Below are positions 1-11,998 of a stretch of DNA of 64,000 nucleotides, piece after piece; positions within the stretch are counted from its first letter, which is position 1; every line of letters begins with the position of its first letter. The stretch is from contig OZ024794.1 of assembly GCA_964017045.1 (NCBI GenBank), positions 33,387,682-33,451,681 on the forward strand. Reading direction: 5' to 3'. The notes under the pieces are model-generated. The model saw nothing but the letters and a program-made list of their open reading frames with translations, ran no database searches and had not been told where the DNA came from. The translations under genes and the position numbers were made by a program. Source of the stretch: Omphiscola glabra. Taxonomy: Eukaryota > Mollusca > Gastropoda > Lymnaeidae.

Positions 1-370
1 GAAGTAGTTGAGATGCGCACGCCAAATACCTTTATAAGACAATGCTTGTCCACACTTGGAATCTAATCCTTTGTAGATATGAGCAATTGTATTGAACCCC
101 TCTTAACGTACACATAAATAACATGGCTTATTTTTATGTGTAAACAAGTGAGTTATAAACCATCGCCAGAGAACTGCTCAGATAAATAATGGTATTTTGT
201 TCCCTCCCCACCAAACCCCCCACCCCCACCGCTCAAGTCAGTACTTTAGAAGCCAGACTTATTTATCTAATATTTTTATTTTTTAACCGTTTTCTTGTCA
301 AATAAATCATTAAACAATTTTTTTTTGCGGTTACCTTTTCGTTATCCGATGTCAGGCACGTTTGTGTGTG

Positions 371-540
371 GGGGGGAGGGCTGTGAGTGGGTGGGGGAGG
401 GCTGTGAGTGGGTGGGGGAGGGCTGTGAGTGGGTGGGGGAGGGCTGTGAGTGGGTGGGGGAGGGCTGTGATTGGGTGGGGAGGGGGCTGTGAGTGGGTGG
501 GGAGGGCTGTGAGTGGGTGAGGGAGGGGGAGGGGAGGGGC
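371..540 (+). repeat. 21-bp G-rich minisatellite
   Basis: About eight copies of a 21-bp unit beginning GGGCTGTGAGTGGGTGG. The first five are nearly identical; the last three lose or gain G residues and fade into GGGAGGGG. The G-rich strand is the plus strand. Open frames on both strands (Gly/Trp/Glu or Ser/Pro/His repeats) come from the array and are not genes. Confidence 0.9.
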
Positions 541-1058
541 GGAGTATTAGTTCGTTTTACAATTTTATTTTGTAAATAAAAATGAAGATTCAAATAAAGC
601 CGGTGAATGGGTTGGAAGCTGAAATGGTCGGGTGATTGGTGGTATGAGCTAGCAGGAAATGTTGGGGGGTGGGGTGGGGTGGGGTTAGGGGTGAAATTAA
701 AGATTATGTGGGTGGATAAGGGAAGAGGTGGTGGACGGGCTTTTCTAGGAGTAGGTGAGTGGTGTTTTTTGAAGGGAGTCTAAAGGTGGGAAGGGAGAGA
801 CACAGGGGTAGGCAGAGGGGAGTATGTGAGTGTTGTGGGCGTCAGGAGTCGAGTATGTGATTGGTGTGTTGGCGTCCGGAGTCGAATATATGAGTGGTTT
901 GGGCGTAAGGTGGACAGGTGAAGTTGAGTAAGAGGGCTAAGGGTTTTGGTGAGGGTAAGGGCAAAAAAAAAAAAGAATCACGAATGTGTTAACGGTAGAG
1001 GAAAAGGCTGGCAAAGGAAAGAGAGATAAATATGTGAGATTTATAAAAAAAATTTTAT
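541..1058. other. Gene-free G/T-rich interval
   Basis: No coding exon seen. It holds a GGGGT-rich stretch near 665-690 and two diverged copies of a roughly 40-bp sequence at about 829-908 containing GGCGTC.GGAGTCGA.TAT. Otherwise nothing recognised. Confidence 0.6.
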
Positions 1059-1092
1059 ACAAACAAACAAACAAACAAACAAACAAACAAAC
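1059..1092 (+). repeat. (AAAC)n microsatellite
   Basis: About eight perfect AAAC tetranucleotides. Confidence 0.95.
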
Positions 1093-1262
1093 CAACACAA
1101 AAATTAACATTTCTTGATGCCCCCCTCCCATAGCAACCTTTTCGCCAACAACCTCGTTAGAATATACTTAAAAAACGTCTTGCTATCATTTGATTGCTTC
1201 ACACCCAGAAAACATCAAATTTGGAATCTCATCGATGTGCAAGTGTGGGGGTGGGGTGGGGG

Positions 1263-1337
1263 GACAAATTTGGACGGAGCGGTGGGTTGAGGGGGGGGAT
1301 CAAATTTGGACGGAGCGGTGGGTTGAGGGGGGGGGTC
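1263..1337 (+). repeat. Two-copy tandem duplication, about 38 bp
   Basis: Two adjacent copies of a unit containing AATTTGGACGGAGCGGTGGG followed by a G run; they differ mainly in G-run length. Confidence 0.8.
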
Positions 1338-1884
1338 CAAAAGTCGTAATCCCAGTATATCTCAGTTTAATGAGATTTATATGGAAATTATTTTTTTTTG
1401 TACAAATCAAAGTTAATTCTGCACAGAAAAAAATATAATAAAAAAAATAAATAAATAAATGTAAAGTCTATCCATGTTTTTTTCTACCAAAAAAAAACAA
1501 ACAAACACGAAAACACAAACGGCAAAGAGAACGTTTTTTCCCTCGAGAGCCGACATGGCATGACATGACATGACATCTTGGTTCGCATCGATCCACTCAA
1601 ACAGCGTATGTTCGTGAAGTTCAAAGTATTACTGTTGGGATAAATAGCGTGACATAATATTACTTTACACAAAATTACATGTCACAAAATCACAAAACTG
1701 CATGACAGAAAATGGTCAGTGTTTCAACTAATCTCTCGTTGTAATTGCTAACGACGACCGACCGTCCTGGGCAGTGCGTCCTTGGTGGTCCATTTGTATC
1801 GTTCGCTTACTGGCCACGTGCGGGGGTCTAGGGTTTCAGCCCACTGGTTAAGCGCACGAGAGAACAAGCAACACGTTAGGCACA

Positions 1885-2383
1885 ATCATGGCTGGAGTCA
1901 GTGGATTTGATAATAGCTGGAGTTAGTGGATTTGATTTGATCATAGCTGTAGTTAGTGGATTTGATTTGATCATGGCTGGAGTCAGTATATTTGATCATA
2001 GCTGGAGTTAGTGGATTTTATTTGATCATAGCTGTAGTTAGTGGATTTGATTTGATCATGGCTGGAGTCAGTATATTTGATCATAGCTGGAGTTAGTGGA
2101 TTCCATCATTGCTGTAGTTAGTGGATTTGATTTGATCATTGCTGGAGTCAGTGGATTTGATTTGAATATAGCTGGAGTTAGTGGATTTGATTTGATCATG
2201 GCTGGAGTCAGTATACTTGATCATAGCTGGAGTCAGTGGATTTGATCAAAGCTGTAGTTAGTGGATTTGATTTGATCATAGCTGTAGTTAGTGGATTTGA
2301 TTTGAATATAGCTGGAGTTAGTGGATTTGATTTGAATATAGCTGGAGTTAGTGGATTTGATTTGATCATAGCTGAAGTTAGTG
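1885..2383 (+). repeat. 24/30-bp minisatellite
   Basis: About eighteen copies of GCTGGAGTTAGTGGATTTGA followed by either TCATA or TTTGATCATA, giving two unit lengths (24 and 30 bp). Variants replace GGAGT with GTAGT and GATCAT with GAATAT. The irregular mix suggests repeated slippage or unequal exchange. The short plus-strand open frame inside it is a by-product. Confidence 0.9.
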
Positions 2384-3648
2384 TTAAACACTACTATAGT
2401 ATGTCGTGGGATACCTACACTTCATAGCGTCTCTCTAATGTCCCTCCAATTATTTGTAGAAGGGTGCAAATCTATATTCAGATATGAGTTAATATGTATC
2501 ACTGCATTTTTATATTTAAAAAATTCTGGTGGGGAGGAGTGCCTCCCAATTTCGCTCGGAGGCACAATTTAAGCTTCCCCCCCCCCCCAGGGGGCCAATC
2601 AGTGAAAGTACGGGGACGAAACTAAGCAGTGACCAAAAGTTTATCATGGGACGCGCCATAAATGAAAGGAAGTCAGGTTATGTCGGCGCCCTCCATAGAT
2701 GCTATGCTACCCCCCCCCCTGCCCTACCCCGAAAGCCTAAAATGAACCTCCCCGGATGAAATGTTCTAGGTTGGTGCTAAACTCCCCCCCCCCCTTTTTC
2801 CTTCGGGAGCCCCCCTCAATTTCAATTTTTTTAAAAAGTATATATATTTAAACAAAAAGGAATGGGTTACTGTAAAGTTTCAACTATTAAAATCTTGGAA
2901 ATAAAAAAAAAAATATTTGAAATATAAATTTCTCTATTTAAAAAAAAATTGTTTGACCTTCAAATTTTTAAAAACTTTACATTTTTATTGCTAATATTGT
3001 GAAGAGTTCCTAGGAACGTTCCCATTTTTTAAAGAAAAAACGAAATGTTCCTCCTGCCTCGCTGCTTGACAATGAATGGTTTCCAATGACGGCCTTTGTC
3101 TTGTGTTAAGTTTGAGCTGCATCGATGCGCGGAACATCGGCGAATCACTTCATTAACGTGTGTGTAACAAAAGCCAGCTTCATAGACGCTGATTTTTTTT
3201 TTTTAAATTTCCTTTACCTCTATACAAGTAACGTGTTTTCTGTGTGAAGAGAGACATCTGCATACATGTTTACCCCGTGTTTAGTTGAACAATTCGTTTC
3301 ATGTTTGTCGTGCTCTGCTGTTTAATTTGATATTATTTTTGTTTTCATTTTAATGTTTTCCTAAATGTAACAAATCAAGTTCTGTAAAAAAAAAATATTT
3401 TTACATTTTCTCCCGTCTTTGTTCACTGCACTGACGAATCAATAACCATGGATATCTAAAGATGACATCATCAAGATCCGTTTTTCTTTACATCTTCACT
3501 TGTGAGGTTTCTTTTCGCTGTTTGCGATTGCTGTTACTTTTGCTTAAGTCTGTGGTCCGCATCTGGGTTAACTTTTTCACTTTACTTAGATGAAATTGAC
3601 GTACGTCACTTACGTCATGTTATTTTTTTAATTTTTATGATTGCTTGC

Positions 3649-3651
<3 letters not shown>
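2384..3651. other. Gene-free AT-rich interval
   Basis: No exon recognised. A small hairpin lies at 2538-2564, where GTGCCTCC pairs with GGAGGCAC. Several C runs (2577-2590, 2710-2720, 2785-2796) and AT-rich DNA follow. Nothing else is identified. Confidence 0.6.

Positions 3652-3735
<84 letters not shown>
3652..3735. repeat. (TA)n microsatellite
   Basis: About 41 uninterrupted AT dinucleotides. The track can extrude as a cruciform and is likely length-polymorphic. The poly Ile/Tyr open frames on both strands are artefacts of it. Confidence 0.97.
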
Positions 3736-3741
<6 letters not shown>

Positions 3742-4679
3742 ATAATAAAAAAGAAAAAATATATAATAAAAAAGCTTTTCAAATGTTCTCCTTTCTTTAA
3801 ATAGTGCAATGTCTCGGTATTTGGATTGGAAAATATGTTTGAGAATCTCGAGAGAGACGAGACTTAGGGCGAGACGAGACTTAGAGCGAGAGAAGGGAAT
3901 AAGCAGTGCCATCAACGTTTGTTGAAAGTGAAAGATTGTGAATGAAGGATAGATAGAATACTTATTAAAATCCTTCCTGTATTAATGAAGGAGCCAGCAC
4001 TGTGTATTATATTTGCTTATTTACACTGAGCACGACGATTGTGTAACAAGAGGACTTGATATTTTCAATTGTGGAGGTGAGGGCAGCGTTAGAGCCGTGC
4101 GTGGTGGAGGGAGCATCAAAGTATTGAAAAAATGAGAAATAATTCCCCACAGTCATTACAATAGTACAACGTATTCACAAAAAGAAAACCCACATCTGTT
4201 ACAATAGTATGTTTTAAAAATTACTTTCTTAACAACAAAAGATATTTTATTAAGATATGAAATTAACGCGACAATAATATTTTCTTTGACCAAAATAAAT
4301 AAATTAAAAAAAAATAATAATAAGAAATCCAATCAACTTTGTCCTCGCTGACCCCCCAAATATAATTGACCCCATATTGACTTCCCGGGGTCCATCGACC
4401 CCATCCATTGTCCACCCTGGGGACCACTCATCAGACCAGTGTAGGCCAGATTTCTCATCATAAAACAGACCATGTTGTCTTGACCTTGTCCAGATTCCAT
4501 GCAAAAATAACATGGGCCGCGGAAAGGGAGATCGCTCTGTCATGTGTTCGGTGTTATCTCCCCTCCAGCAGGGGGCCTGGCCGTCAGGTGGGAAGACAAA
4601 GGGAGATCAGCCGTGGGTTCTCAGAAAACAAATCTCTTGCGACTCTCTTGGCGATTATTTGCGGTGCCACGATTTTGGT
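3736..4679. other. Gene-free interval
   Basis: No exon recognised. It holds a 20-bp duplication at about 3849-3889 (GAGACGAGACTTAG.GCGAG, two copies). The stretch 4330-4680 is of higher GC content and carries short open frames on both strands without recognisable domains. Confidence 0.5.
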
Positions 4680-5750
4680 AAGGGTGGAGGGAGTCAAGGG
4701 TGGAGGGAGTCAAGGGTGGAGGGAGTCAAGGGTGGAGGGAGTCAAGGGTGGAGGGAGTCAAGGGTGGAGGGAGTCACGGGTGGGGGGAGTAAGGGTGGAG
4801 GGAGTCAAGGGTGGAGGGAGTAAGGGTGGAGGGAGTCAAGGGTGGAGGGAGTCAAGGGTGGAGGGAGTCAAGGGTGGAGGGAGTCAAGGGTGGGGGGAGT
4901 AAGGGTGAAGGGAGTCAAGGGTGGAGGGAGTCAAGGGTGGAGGGAGTCAAGGGTGGAGGGAGTCAAGGGTGGAGGGAGTCAAGGGTGGAGGGAGTCAAGG
5001 GTGGGGGAGTAAGGGTGGAGGGAGTCAAGGGTGGAGGGAGTCAAGGGTGGGGGGAGTAAGGGTGGAGGGAGTCAAGGGTGGAGGGAGTCAAGGGTGGAGG
5101 GAGTCAAGGGTGGGGGGAGTAAGGGTGGAGGGAGTCAAGGGTGGAGGGAGTCAAGGGTGGAGGGAGTCAAGGGTGGAGAGAGTCAAGGGTGGGGGAGTAA
5201 GGGTGGAGGGAGTCAAGGGTGGAGGGAGTCAAGGGTGGAGGGAGTCAAGGGTGGAGGGAGTCAAGGGTGGAGGGAGTCAAGGGTGGAGGGAGTAAGGGTG
5301 GGGGGAGTAAGGGTGGAGGGAGTAAGGGTGGAGGGAGTAAGGGTGAAGGGAGTAAGGGTGGGGGGTAAGGGTGGGGGGAGTAAGGGTGGAGGGAGTAAGG
5401 GTGGAGGGAGTAAGGGTGGAGGGAGTAAGGGTGGAGGGAGTCAAGGACGGGGGGAGTAAGGGTGGGGGAGTAAGGGTGGGGGAGTAAGGGTGGGGGGAGT
5501 CAAGGGTGGAGGAAGAGTGGAGGGAGTAAGGGTGGGGGAGTAAGGGTGGGGGGAGTAAGGGTGGGGGGAGTAAGGGTGGGGGGAGTAAGGGTGGGGGGAG
5601 TCAAGGGTGGAGGGAGTAAGGGTGGGGGGAGTCAAGGGTGGAGGGAGTCAAGGGTGGAGGGAGTAAGGGTGGAGGGAGTCAAGGGTGGAGGGAGTAAGGG
5701 TGGAGGGAGTAAGGGTGGGGGGAGTAAGGGTGGAGAGGGTAACGGTGGAT
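4680..5750 (+). repeat. 15/16-bp G-rich minisatellite array, about 70 copies
   Basis: Array of GGGTGGAGGGAGTCAA (16 bp) and its shorter form GGGTGGAGGGAGTAA (15 bp), with scattered GGGTGGGGGGAGTAA units. The left 100 bp is nearly pure 16-bp units; from about 5285 on most units are the 15-bp form. The plus strand is almost free of pyrimidines except T, with three GGG runs per unit, so it could form G-quadruplexes or triplex DNA. Because 15- and 16-bp units mix, several overlapping Gly/Val/Glu/Ser open frames appear; none is a gene. Confidence 0.95.
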
Positions 5751-6540
5751 GGCCGAGAGAAGGTTGGAATGATGGCAATGTGGGGTATGTGCTTGAATGA
5801 TAAGGTGCTGGTAAGATGGTGTGGTGGTAAGACAGAGTGGTATATAGAATGGACTGGTGTCATGAATGGTTAGGGCAGGGGACTGGTGACATGGTTACTG
5901 TTGGAAAAAGTTGGGTGGGGGTGTCTCTTGATTTGCCAGAGGTCTGAATTTGTGCGGGGATTAGGCTGGGCGAGGTGTCAACATTGAAGCGATGTCTAGA
6001 ATTAGGGTGGTCACTGGGTTCGGGTTGGTGAGTAGGTTGGTATGGCGAAAAGGTTGAGGTGATGAATAGGTTTGGTGGAGATATGTAGATTCAGAAGGTA
6101 AGTAGTATTTAAATGAACTCGGCTAAAACATGAAATACATCCATACGGCGTGGCATGAATGTTGATCGCATGTGTAGGCACCAGGGCCGTTGGAAGGGGC
6201 GTTGGAAGGGCTGTTGGGAGGGGCGTTCAAAGGCTAACAGTCCACCACAGGCGGTCCTTTTTTTTCTCTTCTTTTTATATGGAAGGGGGGCATTTTCGGG
6301 CCAGTTGCAGAGGGGTTTTTTTACCGTGAAAAGGGACGGGGGCGGCAAGAAGATTTTCCCGCCCCAGGTGGCACCAACCCTAGCTACGCCAGTTTGGTTG
6401 CAGACACAAGACTATTAGAATCCCTGCATATAAGAGGTGAGATTGAGTGCTGTTGATTGGCGGGAGGTACATTGTTGGTGGATGTTTACAGGTGGTGAAA
6501 GGTGTTGGGGCGATAAAGACGCAAATAGAATGAGATTTAC
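5751..6540. other. Gene-free interval with a probable MITE end
   Basis: No exon seen. The stretch 6182-6392 starts CAGGGCCGTTGG and ends CTAGCTACGCCAG, which resembles the right end near 49495 and the TIR of the MITEs at 15671 and 24972, so a truncated or composite hAT-like element is likely. Its two ends do not match each other, so the boundaries are uncertain. Confidence 0.4.
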
Positions 6541-6604
6541 GATAAGAAAAGATAGAGAGAGCGAGAGACCGAGAGTGAGAGAGAGAGAGAGAGACAGAGA
6601 GATG
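6541..6604 (+). repeat. GA-rich microsatellite
   Basis: Imperfect (GA)n purine tract with a pure core of GAGAGAGAGAGAGAGA near 6577-6592. Confidence 0.9.
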
Positions 6605-7136
6605 TATAAAAAAAAAAGAAAAAAGAATTACCTGAGAGAGGGGAAAGGGTGCGTTGGAGATAGATAACAGAGGATGCGAGTGAGACACGACGCCCCAGGT
6701 AGGGCGCCAATTAAATGTGGCATTGATAAACCAAAAATAAAAATTAAATAAATTGAAACGTTGCTTTTGTGACAGGATAATAAGGGGGGCGATTAAACCA
6801 GTGCGAAAAAAATATCAGTGCGTCACAATAGGAAGGGGAGTTAACTATAATAATATATTTGAAAATGACGAACTGTTGACATCAATCTCTGGAGGTCGTA
6901 CAATTTTATTTAATTTCTTTTTTTCGGGGGTGGGGGTGGGGGGTGGGGTTTGACCAATTCTTTGGACATTATGTTAATTTCATCTCATTCCTTCAGCGCG
7001 CGTGAGTAGTTCAAATGAAATTTGGGGTTTTCATTAAATTCTAATGAGTCGTTTATTAATAGACTTTAATATATGGTTTGAGATATCACTGTTGATAGAA
7101 CTATTTATACAGCTACCGTAATCTCCTTTCTCTATG
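6605..7136. other. Gene-free AT-rich interval
   Basis: No exon or named repeat recognised; a G-rich stretch (GGGGGTGGGGGTGGGG) sits at about 6926-6950. Confidence 0.5.
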
Positions 7137-7316
7137 TATTTCTCTCTCTCTCTCCCTCTCTCTTTCTATCTCTCTCTTTCTATCTCTGTCTCTGTCTATC
7201 TCTCTTTCTCTCCTATCTCTCTCATTCTCTCGCCATCTTTCTATCTCTACTTCTCTTTCTCTCTCCCCTCTTTCTTTCTTTCTTTCTTTCTCTATCTTTC
7301 TTTCTTATCTCTTCCA
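7137..7316 (+). repeat. CT-rich microsatellite, first block
   Basis: Imperfect (TC)n with TTTC and TATC interruptions. The Leu/Ser/Tyr open frame across it is an artefact. Confidence 0.93.
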
Positions 7317-7503
7317 ATCCATAAGCAATTAGATCACATATGTTATATAAGAAAGTATTTAGAACTACCTAGTTGTAAAGAAGTTTATTTGCAATCTTCA
7401 TCTTTTATAAATGCTGTACTGGGGCTTGGGGGCGGGGGTAAAAAATGATGTATCCTTTCATTCCTTATCTTGTTTAATATCGAATATCCCTAATGTCGGT
7501 CGG

Positions 7504-8042
7504 TCTGTCTGTCTCTCTCTCTCTCTCTCTGTCTCTCTCCGTCTATCTCTCTCTGTCTCTCTCTCTCTCTGTCTGTCTCTCTCTCTCTCTGTCTCTCTCT
7601 CTGTCTCTCTCCATCTATCTCTCTCTGTCTCTCTCTCTCTCTGTCTCTCTCCATCTATCTCTCTCTGTCTCTTCTTCTCTCCGTCTATCTCTCTCTGTCT
7701 CTCTCTCTCTCCGTCTATCTCTCTCTGTCTCTCTCCATCTATCTCTCTCTGTCTCTCTCTCTCTCCATCTATCTCTCTCTGTCTCTCTCCATCTATCTCT
7801 CTCTGTCTCTCTCTCTCTCTGTCTCTCTCCGTCTATCTCTCTCTGTCTCTCTCTCTCTCTGTCTCTCTCCATCTATCTCTCTCTGTCTCTCTCTCTCTGT
7901 CTCTCTCCGTCTATCTCTCTATCTCTATCTTTCTTTTTGCCCTCTCTCTTCTCTTTCACTAGCTTTTTTCTCTCTCTTTTTATAACAATCTCTCTCTCTT
8001 TTCATCTCTCTCCTTATCTCTCTTTCTCTACCTCTCTATCTA
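7504..8042 (+). repeat. CT-rich array with a compound unit
   Basis: Polypyrimidine tract in which (TC)n blocks of variable length alternate with CTCTCCATCTATCTCTCTCTGT or its CCGTC variant, so a compound repeat is superimposed on the dinucleotide. Long Leu/Ser-rich frames (up to 197 codons, plus) and an Arg/Glu frame (minus) result from the lack of stop codons. The polypurine-polypyrimidine nature makes triplex (H-DNA) formation plausible. Confidence 0.95.
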
Positions 8043-8261
8043 ATTTCCCACACTTTCCTCCACGATGGTTCCACCCTCTCCCATAATCCTCTGATATCGT
8101 TACAATCTCGTCTCCTCTCGGCCGCCATGTTCTACTCGGTTGACCTTCACCCTTATACTGTAACATAAGTCTATGGACCGTTTATCCAATGCACTGGGAA
8201 CGTCGTAAACAAATGCGATGCCTATCTCGAGCCACCATTTAGCGGGAGTGGAAAAATGGGG

Positions 8262-8860
8262 GACACACACACACATACACTCACACACACACTCACACAC
8301 ACATACACTCACTCACACACGCATACACTCACACACACACTCACACACGCATACACTCACACGCATACACACTCACACACACATGCACTCCCACACACAC
8401 TCACACTCACACACACATACACTCACACACACACTCCCACACAATTACACTCACACATACACTCACACACACACATACACACACACATACACTCACACAC
8501 ACACACATACACACACTCACACACATACACTCACACACATACACTCACACACATACACTCCCACACACACTCACACACACATACACTCACACATACAATC
8601 ACACACACACACATACACACTCACACACACATACACTCACACACACACACATACACTACCACACACACTCACACACACACACACACTCACACACACACAC
8701 ACACACTCACACACACACACTCACACACACATACACTCACACACACACACATACACTACCACACACATACACTACCACACACACTCACACACACACACAC
8801 ACTCACACACACACACACACACTCACACACACACACTCACACACACATACACTCACACAA
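8262..8860 (+). repeat. CA-rich array with a compound unit
   Basis: About 600 bp of (CA)n interrupted regularly by ACACATACACTCACAC. A block containing CACACATACACTACCACACA recurs near 8640-8670 and 8740-8780, showing duplication of larger segments. Two long His/Thr frames over it are artefacts. Confidence 0.95.
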
Positions 8861-9008
8861 CCCTGGTGGTTTGGTAGAGACAGTAGCTAATCATTGTTGA
8901 AGGGGTTAACCACTCGAAATGTTTGTTTTTTTATGTGGAGTCAGCACCAGTGAAAACAATTTTTTTTAATTATTCTCTTTGTTTTGTATTAAGAGCATCT
9001 TTCTATTG

Positions 9009-9208
9009 CAGCGGTTCTCAATCTGATCGGTCGCAACCCATTTGACGGTAGAACGACCCTTTCCCCAGGGCTCGCCTAAGACCATCGAAAAACACATATC
9101 CTCTACAGCTATGAAGCAGCAACGAAATTAGTTTTGTGGCTGGAGGGTCGCTACAACACGAGGAACTGTATTAAAGGGTCGCGGCAGTAGAAAGGTTTAG
9201 AACCACTG
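9009..9208. mobile_element. hAT-like MITE with perfect 8-bp TSD
   Basis: A 200-bp non-autonomous element. It begins CAGCGGTTCTCAA and ends TTTAGAACCACTG, a terminal inverted repeat of the CAGNGGTTCT type common to hAT-derived short elements. Both sides carry the identical octamer TTCTATTG (9001-9008 and 9209-9216), the 8-bp target site duplication expected of hAT transposition. The interior (GGTCGC, CGACCCTTTCC, GCCTAAGACCATCG) matches in reverse orientation the element at 14139. No coding capacity. Confidence 0.85.
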
Positions 9209-9519
9209 TTCTATTGCATGAGATTTATAAAAATACAAAGTTAATAAATGAAGTACAGCGTTCAATCAGTTTGGAGGAAATAGCAGAACAAGGTGTGTGA
9301 AAGCTTGAAATAGAAAGACGGGACAGTGGAAGACTAAGAGCTTTCCCCAGCAGACAGGACAAATGAAGAAATAACAAGAAATAGAAAGTTGTACAAGAAC
9401 TGAAGTGTTCGACGTTAATGTCATTTCCGGAAGTTGGGTTTTTCAAAACAAAGATTACAACAACAACAAACAACAAAAAACACTTTAAAAAAAAAACAGT
9501 CGCTTTACTTTGCACCCAT

Positions 9520-9830
9520 GATGTACTCATGATATACTACCCATTAAATACCACCCATAGTACATCCCGAAGCATATTCCACCAATCGTATCCCAGCTTC
9601 CATATCCCAAACTTCATATTCCAATTATCATATCCCAACAGTCATACCGATCACTGCATCCATGCAATCATGTCCCAAAATTAGACATTACATTCCTAAC
9701 AATATTTCCAACCGCAATATACCACTCATAAAGCTAATCCCACCTGTCATGTTCCACCAGACATATCCCAAACAACCATTTACCATCGATTTTTCCACAA
9801 CCAACATATCCTACTACCCATAATCCATTG
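9520..9830 (+). repeat. Degenerate minisatellite, about 18-22 bp
   Basis: Diverged repeats on the theme CATATCCCAA.(C/T).TCATA, CCACC and ACCAT. Unit boundaries are blurred; it looks like an old decayed array. Confidence 0.55.
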
Positions 9831-10008
9831 CTTTGTTTGTGGCCTCATTCCCCACTCTCCCCAACCCGCAAATATTATTCATAGACTCCCAACGATACCT
9901 TCAGTATCGAGTTCTCCATTGACCCCTTCCCCCCCCCCCCCCACACACACACTTTTATATATGACCCACCGATCCGTTTCGACTATATCAGCATCGGTTT
10001 ATTCATTC

Positions 10009-10250
10009 AACCATGCATACAACACCCAAAGCCAACTATGCATACAACACCCACAGCCAACTATGCATACAACACCCACAGCCAACTATGCATACAACAC
10101 CCACAGCCATCTATGCATACAACACCCACAGCCAACTATGCATACAACACTCACAGTCAACTATGCATACAACACCCACAGCCATTTATGAATACAACAC
10201 CCACAGCCAACTATGCATACAACACCCACAGCCAACCATGCCTACCACGC
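10009..10250 (+). repeat. 25-bp minisatellite
   Basis: Nine to ten copies of a 25-bp unit containing AACTATGCATACAACACCCA followed by CAGCC. Nearly identical copies indicate recent expansion. As 25 is not a multiple of three, several frames are open at once. Confidence 0.93.
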
Positions 10251-10576
10251 CATCAAAGTCAACTCTTTCTCTTGTTATTTTCATCATAATCATGGCCTCC
10301 ATTACACCATAGCACCCCCTCCCCCACCCCCCACTTTTTTAACCTCTTAATTCCAAGAGAAAAAACTCGTCCATCCTCATCGCGTTGCTGACAGGGAATT
10401 TTGTGGCGGAAGCCAGGGGATGTCTCGTGGACCTGTCCACTCACACGGAGGACGGGTCTGCACAAAAATATTTATCTTTTTTTCCCTTCGCTCAGCGTCC
10501 TGGCTATGAGTTAAATCAGGCCAACTAGATGAAAATAGCCCAGTAAATTATTTGTTTCATGCCTGTCCCTTTCCAT

Positions 10577-10825
10577 GGCTCTTGTGTGGACCCCATAGGA
10601 TCTTGTGTTCACCCTACACGGATCTTGTGTTTACCCCATTGGATCTTGTGTTCACCCCATTGGATTTTGTGTTTACCACAATGGATCTTGTGTTCATCCT
10701 ACTTATCTAGTTTTTCAGCCATCGGATCTTGTGTTCGTTCTACGTATCTTGAATTCATTCTAAGGATCACGTGTCTGCACTATTCCATCGTATTCCTGTG
10801 GTTCTTGTGTTTATTTTTTCTATGA
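10577..10825 (+). repeat. Degenerate 20-21-bp minisatellite
   Basis: Imperfect copies of GGATCTTGTGTTCACCCCAT, best preserved at 10577-10700 and fading rightwards. Confidence 0.75.
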
Positions 10826-11998
10826 ATATTGTCACTTGTCCCATTGATATTGAGTTTTTCATAGTAATAGATATTGTGTTGTTGCAATGGATATTATGCT
10901 TATACCATGGATATACATTGATAAAAAAATTTTTTACGGCCTATGGCTTACGTCAAGGGGATTCTCATTTCTTTAGTCACGGTCCCCAGCTCTTGTTTTT
11001 AGACAGGACCTATGCCTCGAGCATTAAGATCTGACGCCCGCGTCGTCTTCGGGCAAGGGCACACTGGGGTACTTGCCGAAGGTTCACGCTTCTAGGGGGC
11101 CTCAGCCTCTTGGGGGCCTCACGCCTGTAGGGAACCCTCACGCTTCCAGGGGCATTATGTTGTCAATATTTTTAATGAATATAGAAATATTTTTGGCAAT
11201 TTAATTTGCTTTCCGGAATGCAGCGGGAAAACCCGTTTCACTATTTTTTTAACACGTTTTTCGACGTTCAAATCAATGCAATTTTCTAATACTAGTTGTA
11301 TTTTATTATAACCAAAAAAACTTTTATTTTTCATAATTTGTCACTTTGACACATTGGGGGGGGGGGGGGAGAGGAGTAAATCAAAGAGCTTTACAAAGGC
11401 GCCATAAGTTCATGAATTAGTCATTTAAATGAATAACGTTATAGCAGGTTGAATTTCCCAATAAACTTTTTATGTTACTGCATTTGTTTGGAAATCCCGA
11501 CCCTTTCATTTTCCCCACAGATAAGTCACAAAATAAAATAAATCTACGATGCCTTTTGTAAATATTTCCCGTCTTCATTTAGTACACCTTTTAGAGAACA
11601 ATTTTTAAATTAAAAAATTGCTTTTTTAAATAGCAATGCAAATATGTAGACCTTTTTCATCAAAAAAAAAACATTTGTTCTCTTTTAATTAATTAATTAA
11701 TTATTTTTCAACTGTAAATTTTTGCAAAAAAACTTACTTAAAATTTCAATAAATGCAAAATTGTAATTATAGTAATAAGCTAATCGTTTTTTTGTTCTTT
11801 GTTTGGTTTTTCTTTGCTTTCTAACCAACAAATATTTTGAGCGGGAATATCTTTCATTCGCTGATGATGAGGTATAAACAAATAAATAGTTTCAACATGA
11901 AATAATGAAACATCATTCGTGTTGAGGTACAGCTTTAAAAACAAGCGGAATTGTGTAACCCATTAACCCGTGCATGGTCAAGGGAACCAAAATTTCAA
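10826..11998. other. Gene-free AT-rich interval
   Basis: No exon recognised. Three short GC-rich copies of about 22 bp containing CTCACGC.T.TAGGG lie at 11085-11155. The rest is AT-rich with homopolymer runs, including a 13-G run near 11357. Confidence 0.5.

Noticed and set aside
4408..5459. Gly/Val/Glu/Ser frames resembling structural proteins
   Set aside because: Unit lengths of 15 and 16 bp mix, so the same peptide repeats continue in shifted frames.
7493..8086. Leu/Ser-rich frame of 197 codons resembling membrane protein
   Set aside because: Translation of CT repeats; no non-repetitive part.
8218..8900. Two His/Thr frames over 200 codons
   Set aside because: Translation of the CA-rich array in two shifted frames.
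9225..9530. 101-codon minus frame with hydrophobic stretches
   Set aside because: Phe/Val/Leu stretches come from A-rich DNA read on the other strand; no domain and no splice context.
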